DNA of 18,540 bases from JAAZFZ01 sp035647435 (GCA_035647435.1 DASRNM010000034.1:1-18540); one strand, 5' to 3'. Counted from the first letter of the stretch, positions 8,394-15,977 are shown. The notes: generated by a model from the letters alone, not told the origin. Numbers and translations: made by a program.

Positions 8394-10430
8394 ATGATAC
8401 TTAATACAGATATAAAATTTTTAAAAGGCGTCGGTCAGTGGCGCGCCGAGCGATTAAAAAAGCTTGGTGTTGCGACTGTCGGCGATCTTTTGCGTTTATA
8501 CCCACGACATTACGAGGACTGGAGCCGCGTTTATTCAATTAAGGATGCACCTATAGGTGAGGATTGTTGCATAAAAGCAATTGTTGACCAAAAGCCCGTT
8601 GCTCAAATGATAAGAAAGGGCATGACAGTATATAAAACCGATGTTACAGATGGCGAAAGTCTTATGCAAATAACAATTTTTAACAGTAAATATCAAGCCG
8701 AAAAACTCGTTGAGGGTGAGGAGTTTTTGTTCTACGGTAAATTCGGAGGCGGTTTTTTATACAGAGAAATGACCTCCCCATCCATTGAGCGTGCAGAAGG
8801 TGGAGATATAATACGTCCTATCTATCCGCAAACGCACGGCATCAATTCAAAGCTTTTGGCAACGCTTGTCGCGAGGGCTTATGAGCAGTGCTATGATGAA
8901 CTTGTTGAGAGTTTGCCACAAAGTCTTATTGAAAAGCATGATTTAATGGGTTTCAGAAAGGCGATTAAGAATATACACTTCCCGTCAAGTTTTATGCACT
9001 GCGAAGAAGCTAAAAGACGGTTGATTTTTCAAGAGTTGCTTGTCCTGCAGCTTGGTTTGTTTAAGCTTAGGGGGCGCAACCGTGAAAAAACTGATTTTAT
9101 AATTAAAAAAGATTACCATAAAGAGTTTTTTAAACTGTTACCGTTTGAGCCCACAGATGCCCAGTCAAGAGTAATCGACGAGATTATGCACGACATGGCA
9201 AAGGGAATGCCGATGAGCAGGCTTTTGCAGGGTGATGTTGGGAGCGGAAAAACCGCTGTTGCCGCTGCGGCGATTTACAGCTCGGCACTCAACGGTTATC
9301 AAAGTGTTTTAATGGTGCCAACAGAGATTTTAGCACAACAGCATTTTAAAACACTTTCCTCAATTCTTGAGACGTCAGGCATAAGCATCGCATTGTTGAC
9401 GGGCTCGGTAAAAGCAAAAGAAAAAAAAGAGATAAAACAAAAGCTTGCCAACGGTGAAATAAAGCTGATAATCGGCACTCATGCACTTTTACAGGGTGAT
9501 GTGGAATTTAAGGCTTTAGGCTTGGTTGTAACTGATGAACAGCATAGGTTTGGTGTGGGTCAGCGTGCCGTATTGGGGCAAAAAAGTAAAAACCCGCACA
9601 CGCTTGTTATGTCTGCAACACCGATACCGAGAACACTTGCGCTTATAATTTATGGCGATTTGGATATATCCGTTATTGATGAATTGCCTCCGGGCAGAAT
9701 CATGGTTGAAACATATTGTGTCAATAGCCATATGCGAAAAAGAGCATACACCTATGTCAAAAAGCATATTCAAAAAGGTCTGCAAGGGTATATTGTTTGC
9801 CCGCTTGTAGAAAAAGGTGAAACAGAGCTTGCCTCTGCCGAGGAATATAAAGAAAAGCTTGCGAACGGTTTCTTCAAAGGATATAAAGTTGGTCTTATGC
9901 ATGGTAAAATGAAATCAACTCAAAAAGAAAATGTTATGACGGATTTTGTTTCGGGCGATATTGATATTTTAGTTTCCACAACTGTGATTGAGGTGGGCGT
10001 CGATGTGCCCAATGCGGTTATTATGGTGATAGAAAACGCAGAAAGATTCGGCCTCTCACAGCTCCACCAGCTCAGAGGCAGAATTGGCAGAGGGCAGGAG
10101 CGTTCAACCTGTATTCTTATTTCGGATGCACAAAATGAAGAAGCGGTTAGAAGGCTCAAAACTATGACTCAAACAACAGACGGTTTTAAAATTGCAGATG
10201 AGGACCTTAAACTTAGAGGGCCAGGTGACTTTTTCGGTGCACGCCAACACGGATTGCCCGAGTTGAAAATAGCGGATATGCTCAATGACTCCGACATTTT
10301 AAGGCAAACAAACGCTGCTGCGAGTGGTATTATTTCAGATGACCCTGAGTTGATATCTGCTAAAAATGAAGGCTTGAGCAATGAGGTATCAATGCTCTTT
10401 AAGAACATTACAAAGGCCGGGTTTAATTGA
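8394..10430 (+). CDS. recG: ATP-dependent DNA helicase RecG
   Basis: RecG is a superfamily 2 double-strand DNA translocase that remodels stalled replication forks and Holliday junctions. The protein is 678 residues, as usual. The N-terminal part carries the LKGVG helix-hairpin-helix start and an OB-fold wedge domain (about 55-150) that splits the fork. Helicase motifs are intact: Walker A GDVGSGKTA (280-288), motif II DEQH (381-384), motif III SATPIPRTL (407-415) and motif VI QLRGRIGRG (559-567). The ATG lies 7 bases after the fakA stop, with no good Shine-Dalgarno sequence, which suggests translation coupled to fakA. In many Clostridia recG is followed by rsmD-coaD; here a cell-wall hydrolase gene follows. 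Confidence 0.97.
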   Translation: MILNTDIKFLKGVGQWRAERLKKLGVATVGDLLRLYPRHYEDWSRVYSIKDAPIGEDCCIKAIVDQKPVAQMIRKGMTVYKTDVTDGESLMQITIFNSKYQAEKLVEGEEFLFYGKFGGGFLYREMTSPSIERAEGGDIIRPIYPQTHGINSKLLATLVARAYEQCYDELVESLPQSLIEKHDLMGFRKAIKNIHFPSSFMHCEEAKRRLIFQELLVLQLGLFKLRGRNREKTDFIIKKDYHKEFFKLLPFEPTDAQSRVIDEIMHDMAKGMPMSRLLQGDVGSGKTAVAAAAIYSSALNGYQSVLMVPTEILAQQHFKTLSSILETSGISIALLTGSVKAKEKKEIKQKLANGEIKLIIGTHALLQGDVEFKALGLVVTDEQHRFGVGQRAVLGQKSKNPHTLVMSATPIPRTLALIIYGDLDISVIDELPPGRIMVETYCVNSHMRKRAYTYVKKHIQKGLQGYIVCPLVEKGETELASAEEYKEKLANGFFKGYKVGLMHGKMKSTQKENVMTDFVSGDIDILVSTTVIEVGVDVPNAVIMVIENAERFGLSQLHQLRGRIGRGQERSTCILISDAQNEEAVRRLKTMTQTTDGFKIADEDLKLRGPGDFFGARQHGLPELKIADMLNDSDILRQTNAAASGIISDDPELISAKNEGLSNEVSMLFKNITKAGFN

Positions 10431-10443
10431 TTTACGTTGCGGC

Positions 10444-10472
10444 TTGCCTTTTTTAAAGTATTGGTATATAAT
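10444..10472 (+). promoter_or_regulatory. Promoter of the M23 hydrolase gene
   Basis: TTGCCT (10444-10449) and a perfect TATAAT (10467-10472) are spaced 17 bases apart, between the recG stop codon and the next gene. Transcription would start near 10479, just before the TGTAAC direct repeat. Confidence 0.55.
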
Positions 10473-10480
10473 AAAATAAA

Positions 10481-10500
10481 TTTGTAACCTTTTGTAACCT
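10481..10500 (+). repeat. Tandem 10-base direct repeat in the M23 gene leader
   Basis: The decamer TTTGTAACCT occurs twice in immediate succession (10481-10490 and 10491-10500), followed by a partial third copy TTTG. It contains two TGTAAC hexamers (10483-10488 and 10493-10498). It lies between the predicted transcription start and the ribosome-binding site GAGGTG (10504-10509). It may be an operator or a simple duplication. Confidence 0.9.
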
Positions 10501-10515
10501 TTTGAGGTGCGTTAA

Positions 10516-12660
10516 ATGGCAAATAAAAACAAAAACAAGTCAAATGACTATGTAAATAATAGAATAAATAAGCCGAAATCTCAAGAGAACGAACCATATT
10601 CTTTAGGAATAAAGAACTATTTATGTATGGGCTCTGTTGAGGATTTTAGTGACGATATTTTCGGAGATATATCTTTCAATACACTTTATTCTGGCTTGAA
10701 AGAGAAGGAAGTAGAGCTCGAGAAAAAGTCGGTTGATATTTTGAATGAAACCATGTCTGAAACATCTAAAGAGATTTCGGACGAGCTTGTTTACGACACA
10801 ATTGAAAAGACCGACAGGGAATTAGATGAAAAACAAGAAGTAATTCAATACAGTGAAAATGAAGAAGAAAGCAAATCGAATGCAAAAAAGGTTAAAGAGA
10901 GTTTTTCTTTTGATGATATATTATTCACCCTAATTGCGACATGTGTAGGTTTTTTTTCAACCCTTTACAAAATAACCTATGTGTTGGGGCTTCAAACATA
11001 TCGCTATTCTCGGCGGATTTTTAAATCGCTGTTGAAGCTTGCGTTAAAACCAATCAAGTTTTTTGTTGCATTGCTTAGAATGTTATGCATAGCAATAGAC
11101 CATTTCGCGTTCAGGTCATTGCACTCTTTTCTTGACGAGCTTGCGTATTTTCGTCGTGAGGTGCGTTGCGCAATAAGTTATATTAGCAAAGCAATAAAAC
11201 AAAGCCCCTTGTCCATATTTCATGTTATCCTTTACTATATTAAGCTGGCGTTTAAACGGCATAGGGTAATGTTCCGTTCGGTCGCGAATGTTTTTTTACC
11301 CGTTATAGCTATTGTCGTTTTATCCGTAACAGTCAGCTATTGGAACAGTGTAACGTTTGCTCTGAAAGTAACATATAACAACAACGAGCTGGGTTATATC
11401 GAAAAAGAGTCTGTTTATCTCGAAGCGAAAAATATGGTTAAAGACAAGCTTAACTCCTTTGACAGTTCTCTTATAGATGCAGAAGAATTTACAAAAACAC
11501 CGAAGTATGAGCTTTCTCTCGTTTCTCTTAATGAAATTAAGGATTCGTCCGATATAAGCGACAAATTGATAGAGTTTTCCGACACGGCGATAACAAATGC
11601 CTGCGGAGTTTATATTGACGGCGAATTTTTGTGTGCTGTCAAGAATGAAACCGATGCCAAAAGCGTTTTCAGCAATGTTTTAGCAGAGTACGAAAAGGGC
11701 TTAGACAGCAATGATGCCATGGTAAACTTTGTTGAGGATATTGAGTATTTTCAAGGCTTATATCCCGAAAACGAAGATGTGGTTTGGGACGCATCACGGC
11801 TTGCAAAAAAACTTGAAACAAACAAGGAAGAGGCTGTTTATTACACTGTCGCTGAAGGTGACAACCCTTATGATATTGCACTTTCTTATGGGATGACGGA
11901 GAAACAACTGCGTAATATAAACCCTCAAATTGGTAAATACATTAAAGCGGGAGATAAGGTTCTTGTTTCCACTCAGGTTAAATATGTGAGGGTTAAGGTT
12001 ATCAAGACTGAACAGTTGGCAGAGCCAGTCCCATATGAAACCGTTAAAACGGATAATCCAAACCGTTTTAAGGGAGATGACAGGGTTGTTCGTGCTGGTG
12101 TCAAGGGTGAAGACAGTGTAACATACCTTGTAACCTATATAAATAACACTCGCATTTCCGCCGAGGAGGTTTCAAGAACACGAACCAAAGAGCCTATTGC
12201 AAAGAAGGTTCAAGTCGGCACAAAGTCAACAAGAGTGTCGTCCTCATCTGGTTCTTATAATGTATCCATTTCAAAGGGTGGATTTGTGTGGCCGACACCA
12301 GGGTTGAGAACAATCACCTCATATTATGGACCTCGTTCGAGTGGTTATCACTATGGAATTGATATTTCAGGCTCTAATGCAAGAGGTAAGTTGATAGTGG
12401 CGTCAAGGGCAGGTATCGTTGAATCAGCAGGACCTGATGGTTCATATGGTTATCAAGTTTTGATTAACCACGGTAACGGAATAAAGACAAGATATGCACA
12501 CTGCATGAAAGGTTCCATATCTGTTAGCAGGGGTCAATATGTAAACGCAGGGCAGGCAATTGCTCGTGTCGGTTCAACAGGCAGGGCATCTGGTTCACAC
12601 CTTCACTTTGAGATAATATTAAATGGCAGGCGAGTAAATCCACTGAACTATTTGCGGTAA
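10516..12660 (+). CDS. Membrane-anchored LysM-G5-M23 peptidoglycan endopeptidase
   Basis: This is a 714-residue cell-wall enzyme. The C-terminal peptidase M23 (LytM-type) domain (about 605-708) should cut peptide cross-bridges in peptidoglycan. It keeps the zinc ligands His612 and Asp616 (HYGID), the catalytic His662 (YAHC) and His695/His697 in HLHFE. Before it lie a LysM domain (441-485, YTVAEGDNPYDIALSYGMTE) for glycan binding and a G5 domain (about 489-569, ending in KKVQVGTK). A membrane segment is visible at about 257-277, so residues 280-714 should face the wall. The N-terminal 255 residues are unusual: an acidic stretch (40-125), then basic and hydrophobic helices (135-250), some of which might also enter the membrane. 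GAGGTG lies 6 bases before the ATG. The gene has its own promoter and a strong terminator. The LysM-G5-M23 order is common in Clostridia; a role in growth or sporulation cannot be decided here. Confidence 0.9.
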   Translation: MANKNKNKSNDYVNNRINKPKSQENEPYSLGIKNYLCMGSVEDFSDDIFGDISFNTLYSGLKEKEVELEKKSVDILNETMSETSKEISDELVYDTIEKTDRELDEKQEVIQYSENEEESKSNAKKVKESFSFDDILFTLIATCVGFFSTLYKITYVLGLQTYRYSRRIFKSLLKLALKPIKFFVALLRMLCIAIDHFAFRSLHSFLDELAYFRREVRCAISYISKAIKQSPLSIFHVILYYIKLAFKRHRVMFRSVANVFLPVIAIVVLSVTVSYWNSVTFALKVTYNNNELGYIEKESVYLEAKNMVKDKLNSFDSSLIDAEEFTKTPKYELSLVSLNEIKDSSDISDKLIEFSDTAITNACGVYIDGEFLCAVKNETDAKSVFSNVLAEYEKGLDSNDAMVNFVEDIEYFQGLYPENEDVVWDASRLAKKLETNKEEAVYYTVAEGDNPYDIALSYGMTEKQLRNINPQIGKYIKAGDKVLVSTQVKYVRVKVIKTEQLAEPVPYETVKTDNPNRFKGDDRVVRAGVKGEDSVTYLVTYINNTRISAEEVSRTRTKEPIAKKVQVGTKSTRVSSSSGSYNVSISKGGFVWPTPGLRTITSYYGPRSSGYHYGIDISGSNARGKLIVASRAGIVESAGPDGSYGYQVLINHGNGIKTRYAHCMKGSISVSRGQYVNAGQAIARVGSTGRASGSHLHFEIILNGRRVNPLNYLR

Positions 12661-12688
12661 TTTAAATAACAATCAAATAACACTAAAA

Positions 12689-12711
12689 GCCCACAGTGAA
12701 AAACTGTGGGC
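12689..12711. terminator. Bidirectional terminator between the M23 gene and the zinc-ribbon gene
   Basis: A perfect 9-bp stem, GCCCACAGT (12689-12697) with ACTGTGGGC (12703-12711), encloses the 5-base loop GAAAA. On the minus strand TTTT follows directly. On the plus strand ATAATTGTTTTT follows. It separates two convergent genes and should stop both. Confidence 0.88.
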
Positions 12712-12738
12712 ATAATTGTTTTTACAAGCAATTATGCC
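12709..12738. repeat. Second inverted repeat overlapping the terminator
   Basis: GGCATAATTG (12709-12718) and CAATTATGCC (12729-12738) form a perfect 10-bp inverted repeat with a 10-base loop. Its left arm shares three bases with the adjacent terminator stem and its right arm includes the stop codon of the minus-strand gene. The two hairpins cannot both form fully in one transcript. Confidence 0.85.
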
Positions 12739-13574
12739 GTTGGAGTAAACTTAACTGTTAAGCCTCCGCTGACACTGATGGTATCAGCGGTTTTAAAAAC
12801 AGCATTGTTGAACTGGGGAATATATAATTCACTTTCATCCTCAACGCCAAACATTTCATTAAGCGCATTGTCGTACATGCTTGAGTTATATATATTTCCC
12901 GATCCAGAAATAACTGTTATTTTATATGTGCCTTCCTTAAAATCAGAGCCGACATAATAATTGCCGTCGCTAAGTGTTACGGCCTTTTTTTCATTGTAAG
13001 TGCGGCCAATAAAGCCTCCGTCTAAAGTAGAGTAAATAAGCTTGATTTCAACATTGCCTGAAACAGTCAAAACCGTATCTTTCGGGAGGCTCAAGCCTGT
13101 GAAAGAGTCGGTATATGATTGTGTTTCATCATCAACGCCAAACAATGCGTTTATTCCGCCCTCATACATATTTGAGCTAAAAACATTGCCAGTGCCCATA
13201 ACGGCTTTTAAGTCGCATTTTCCAATAGGTATATCAATACCAGCAGTGTAGTTGCCTGCCGTAAGAGTATATTCTGTGTCGATAGCAGACAAATCTTCGG
13301 TTTTATCATAACTAAAGTTTGAAGGCTCTTGCGCTTTAGTTGTTGTAGGCTTGTCGTCGGTATCTTTGATTTCTTCAGAGTCGTTATCACTGCCGTAACT
13401 GCCCCAAACCGTTATCAAAACAAGAATTATGATAGCCCAAACCCACCATCTTTTATATAACGGGCGCCTGACCTTTTTTGGTGGCCTGATAGGTGGTAGG
13501 TTGCCGTTCACAGGTGTGTTGCAGTTGGGGCAGGCATTGCCTTCAAACTTGGTTGAGCAATTTCTGCATTTCAT
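12732..13574 (-). CDS. Zinc-ribbon membrane protein with a duplicated extracytoplasmic domain
   Basis: I do not recognise a named function. The 280-residue protein opens with a zinc ribbon (Cys3, Cys6, Cys15, Cys18), then a basic Pro-rich stretch and one membrane segment (about 43-60). An acidic, Thr-rich linker (62-95) and two related domains (about 103-181 and 200-277) follow. Each domain runs as a Gly/Tyr start with 'G.D...G.Y/C', then GTGN or GSGN, SxMY, a FGV(D/E)DE motif and a closing 'D.(V/I).VSG...(I/V)K'. The repeated domain should lie outside the membrane; the zinc ribbon lies inside. AAAGGGAAG precedes the ATG at suitable spacing. It stands alone between two terminators and I found no convincing promoter. 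The 'Y..G.D...G.Y' pattern recalls uncharacterised Firmicutes surface proteins. Confidence 0.8.
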   Translation of the reverse strand: MKCRNCSTKFEGNACPNCNTPVNGNLPPIRPPKKVRRPLYKRWWVWAIIILVLITVWGSYGSDNDSEEIKDTDDKPTTTKAQEPSNFSYDKTEDLSAIDTEYTLTAGNYTAGIDIPIGKCDLKAVMGTGNVFSSNMYEGGINALFGVDDETQSYTDSFTGLSLPKDTVLTVSGNVEIKLIYSTLDGGFIGRTYNEKKAVTLSDGNYYVGSDFKEGTYKITVISGSGNIYNSSMYDNALNEMFGVEDESELYIPQFNNAVFKTADTISVSGGLTVKFTPTA

Positions 13575-13667
13575 GTTTTTCTTCCCTTTATAAATTAATT
13601 ATTAATGAATGTTTAAATGTATTATTACCTAACTGTAGTGTTTTAATAATTTAGATAGAAAAAAGGC

Positions 13668-13694
13668 AAAAAAACACCCGTTAAGGTGTTTTTT
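13668..13694 (-). terminator. Rho-independent terminator after ablB
   Basis: Read on the minus strand, AAAAAACACC (13694-13685) pairs with GGTGTTTTTT (13678-13669) around a 6-base loop and runs into a T tract. It lies 11 bases beyond the ablB stop codon and ends the kamA-ablB transcript. Confidence 0.88.
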
Positions 13695-13704
13695 GACATT
13701 TAAC

Positions 13705-14535
13705 TTATAAAATTTTATGCCAGACATTCATGCTTTCGATTGAACCCGCTATATTAGTATTGTTTACCAATGTTCCGCTGTAAATATACCCGTGCTTTGC
13801 AAATGTGATATTCATACCGTATGACACCGCTCTTGCAATAGAATAGGAAGTTTTAATGCCTCTTTTTTTCATTTCAGCTTCCATCTCATACAATAGATAT
13901 GAAGCAAGTCCTTTTGAGCAGTGCTCGGGTAGAGTCGCAAAATCAGTCATTTCAACATTTAGTGACTCAATATCCATATCACATGAAGAAACAGCAATAA
14001 GCTTGTCGTTTTTTCTTATTCCGAAATATACGAGGTTCTTGTCCATAGTTTTTTTAATATATTGCTGTTCATGTATTGGAAAAGGATATGTCTCAAAAAC
14101 CTTTTTATAAACATTTGCCATTTCGCTTGCATGCTCATGTGATAAAACACTAAAGCTGTAACAGCCTTGAAGCCGAGGAGTTGATACCAACGTCTTTCTG
14201 ATTGCAAATTCAATAATACTATCAATTTTTTCTTTATTTATAGATTCGCTTCGTGCTTTGTCCAAATAACGTGCCATAAAACATGTGCCACTTTTGCCAT
14301 TATAAAAGCCCGGGATATATGCCTCTTGTTTGTAGCACTCTTTTTCAAAGCCGTCCTTTGCCCATTCGGGTACTTTAGCAAAAATCTTTGTGTACTCATT
14401 TTTGTTTGCCAACTCATAGATTTGATTGATTATTTTGGGAAAATCAGCCCTTGACAGTTTCATCAGGTAAACCCTGTTGTTGCTTTTGCCATGTTGCAAT
14501 AAAGATTCTCCCGCTTTTTGTGTTAGATCATTCAT
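13705..14535 (-). CDS. ablB: Putative beta-lysine N-acetyltransferase AblB
   Basis: AblB acetylates the epsilon amino group of beta-lysine with acetyl-CoA, giving N-epsilon-acetyl-beta-lysine, a compatible solute best known from salt-stressed methanogens and also made by some bacteria. The 276-residue protein has a poorly conserved N-terminal half and a GNAT acetyltransferase domain in the C-terminal half (about 128-276). Its acetyl-CoA-binding region is near LPEHCSKGLASYLL (202-215). The C-terminal signature GTLVNNTNIAG...ESMNVW (254-272) is characteristic of AblB. The start follows AGGAG at good spacing. It lies 26 bases after kamA on the same strand, and that pairing is the strongest support for the function. 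Confidence 0.92.
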   Translation of the reverse strand: MNDLTQKAGESLLQHGKSNNRVYLMKLSRADFPKIINQIYELANKNEYTKIFAKVPEWAKDGFEKECYKQEAYIPGFYNGKSGTCFMARYLDKARSESINKEKIDSIIEFAIRKTLVSTPRLQGCYSFSVLSHEHASEMANVYKKVFETYPFPIHEQQYIKKTMDKNLVYFGIRKNDKLIAVSSCDMDIESLNVEMTDFATLPEHCSKGLASYLLYEMEAEMKKRGIKTSYSIARAVSYGMNITFAKHGYIYSGTLVNNTNIAGSIESMNVWHKIL

Positions 14536-14561
14536 TTTTCTCTCCTGTGAGATGTTTATTA

Positions 14562-15872
14562 CTATTCGTTGCCCGTGCGTCTCGTAAATCTTTCGTTATC
14601 TTCAGGTACGAGAGAAATCGAATCATTATAATCAGATAAAAGGCTGCTTATACCTGCCGACTTTGTTTCGTCGTCTTTCTCAACAAAATTGTATTGAAGG
14701 TCGCAATCCGCACATGATTTTTTGCAAGATATTGTTTTGTAATTATCTGGCTCACGATAGGTTGTAATAACCCCCTCATAGTTTCTAAGCACAACCTTAT
14801 TATCTGACCATGAAATCAAATAGTTGGGCATTACAGGAATCTTTCCGCCACCGCCCGGTGCATCAATTACATAGGTAGGTACAGCGAATCCGCTTGTGTG
14901 ACCTATAAGGTTTTCCATTATTTCAATGCCTTTACCAACTGAGGTTCTGAAATGATTAAGACCCTCTGACAAATCGCATTGATATAAATAATATGGACGA
15001 ACTCTATTTTTAACAAGTAAATGCAAAAGTTTTTTCATGATTATCGGGCAGTCGTTGACTCCTGCAAGCAACACTGACTGGTTGCCCAAAGGAAAACCTG
15101 CATCAGCGAGTTTTCTCAATGCCTTTTTTGATGAGGTAGTTATTTCACTTGGATGGTTAAAATGTGTATTCAACCAAATTGGTTGGTGCTTTTTGAGCAT
15201 GTTCACTAAATCATCAGTAACCCTGTAAGGTAAAACGACGGGCATACGGCTACCGATTCTTATAACCTCTACATGTTCAATTTTACGCAATTCCGTTAGA
15301 ATCCAATCTAAAAAATCGTCGGGGACCATAAATGGGTCGCCGCCTGAAAGCAACACATCTCTGACGTAAGGGGTATTTTTTATATATTCAATGTCTTTCA
15401 TTATCGTTTCTTTATCCGGAATATTTTTGCAATCTCCAACTTTTCTTTTTCTTGTGCAATGTCTGCAATACATTGAGCACACATTGCTCACGTGCAGTAA
15501 AACTCTGTCGGGATACCTATGTGTAAGGCCGGGCACGGGGCTGTCCTCATCTTCTGCAAGAGGGTCGGACATCTCATGCTCTTGAATTGTAAGCTCACTC
15601 GGGCAAGGGAAAGCTTGCTTGTATATTGGATCATTTTTATAATCATCTGCATCAATTAATGAAAGATAATAAGGTGTAATCGAAAGGGGGAACTTTTCAA
15701 GAGTTTTTTCAAGTTCTTTTCTCTCCTCAGGCTCAAAGGTTATACCCAGCAACTTTTCAAAGGTATCAATGTCTTTGATACTGTGCTTTAGTTGCCATTT
15801 CCAGTCCCTCCATTTTGAGTCGAGCACTCCCATGTTTGATTTTTCTGTAAATTCTTCATTCGGCATAGTCAT
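14562..15872 (-). CDS. kamA: Lysine 2,3-aminomutase (radical SAM, PLP)
   Basis: KamA/AblA converts L-lysine to L-beta-lysine using S-adenosylmethionine, a [4Fe-4S] cluster and PLP. The 436-residue protein has the cluster motif CSMYCRHC (Cys132, Cys136, Cys139), the SAM-binding GGDP (177-180) and the PLP lysine Lys344 in PGGGGKIPVMPNY. The lysine-binding aspartates known from the Clostridium enzyme are present at Asp300 (YQCDLSEG) and Asp337 (VIDAPG), which favours lysine over glutamate as substrate. Cys275 and a C-terminal Cys cluster (383, 387, 390) probably bind zinc. GGGAG lies 4 bases before ATG 15872; GTG 15875 and ATG 15866 are alternatives. With ablB next, the likely product is an osmolyte. 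Lysine fermentation is less likely because no kamDE or kdd/kce genes are nearby. Confidence 0.95.
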   Translation of the reverse strand: MTMPNEEFTEKSNMGVLDSKWRDWKWQLKHSIKDIDTFEKLLGITFEPEERKELEKTLEKFPLSITPYYLSLIDADDYKNDPIYKQAFPCPSELTIQEHEMSDPLAEDEDSPVPGLTHRYPDRVLLHVSNVCSMYCRHCTRKRKVGDCKNIPDKETIMKDIEYIKNTPYVRDVLLSGGDPFMVPDDFLDWILTELRKIEHVEVIRIGSRMPVVLPYRVTDDLVNMLKKHQPIWLNTHFNHPSEITTSSKKALRKLADAGFPLGNQSVLLAGVNDCPIIMKKLLHLLVKNRVRPYYLYQCDLSEGLNHFRTSVGKGIEIMENLIGHTSGFAVPTYVIDAPGGGGKIPVMPNYLISWSDNKVVLRNYEGVITTYREPDNYKTISCKKSCADCDLQYNFVEKDDETKSAGISSLLSDYNDSISLVPEDNERFTRRTGNE

Positions 15873-15922
15873 CACTCTCCCTTACTTTCAAAAACCAACT
15901 CAGTGACCATAATCAGTTTTCC

Positions 15923-15928
15923 ATTATA
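15923..15928 (-). promoter_or_regulatory. Candidate -10 box of kamA-ablB
   Basis: A perfect TATAAT lies on the minus strand about 50 bases before the kamA start. No good -35 hexamer sits at 16-18 bases upstream; that region touches a long inverted repeat. The promoter may therefore depend on an activator or be controlled at the repeat. Confidence 0.4.
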
Positions 15929-15943
15929 TTACACACAATATAC

Positions 15944-15977
15944 AAAGAATTCGAGTTAATGATAACTCAAATTCTTT
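15944..15977. repeat. 15-bp inverted repeat upstream of kamA
   Basis: AAAGAATTCGAGTTA (15944-15958) and TAACTCAAATTCTTT (15963-15977) are inverted copies with one mismatch, which is a G-U pair in a minus-strand transcript, and a 4-base centre. It lies 15 bases upstream of the TATAAT of kamA and 108 bases beyond the GH92 stop codon. It could be an operator for kamA-ablB or the end of the GH92 transcript. No clean T tract follows on the minus strand, so a simple terminator is not certain. Confidence 0.85.

Noticed and set aside
9516..9902. Open frame of 128 codons on the minus strand inside recG
   Set aside because: It lies antisense to a well-conserved part of recG, has no recognisable domain, and the composition is that of a reverse frame. 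Other antisense frames (for example 1040-1378, 7958-8293 and 16571-16909) were rejected for the same reason.
10413..10456. Possible terminator after recG (AAAGGC ... GCCTTT then a T run)
   Set aside because: The paired arms are only about 6 bp and lie far apart, with the recG stop codon in the loop. The T run overlaps the next promoter's spacer, so a terminator cannot be supported.
13575..13667. AT-rich stretch upstream of the zinc-ribbon gene searched for a promoter
   Set aside because: Several TAATAT/TATAAA-like words occur, but none pairs with a reasonable -35 hexamer at 16-18 bases, so no promoter is called.
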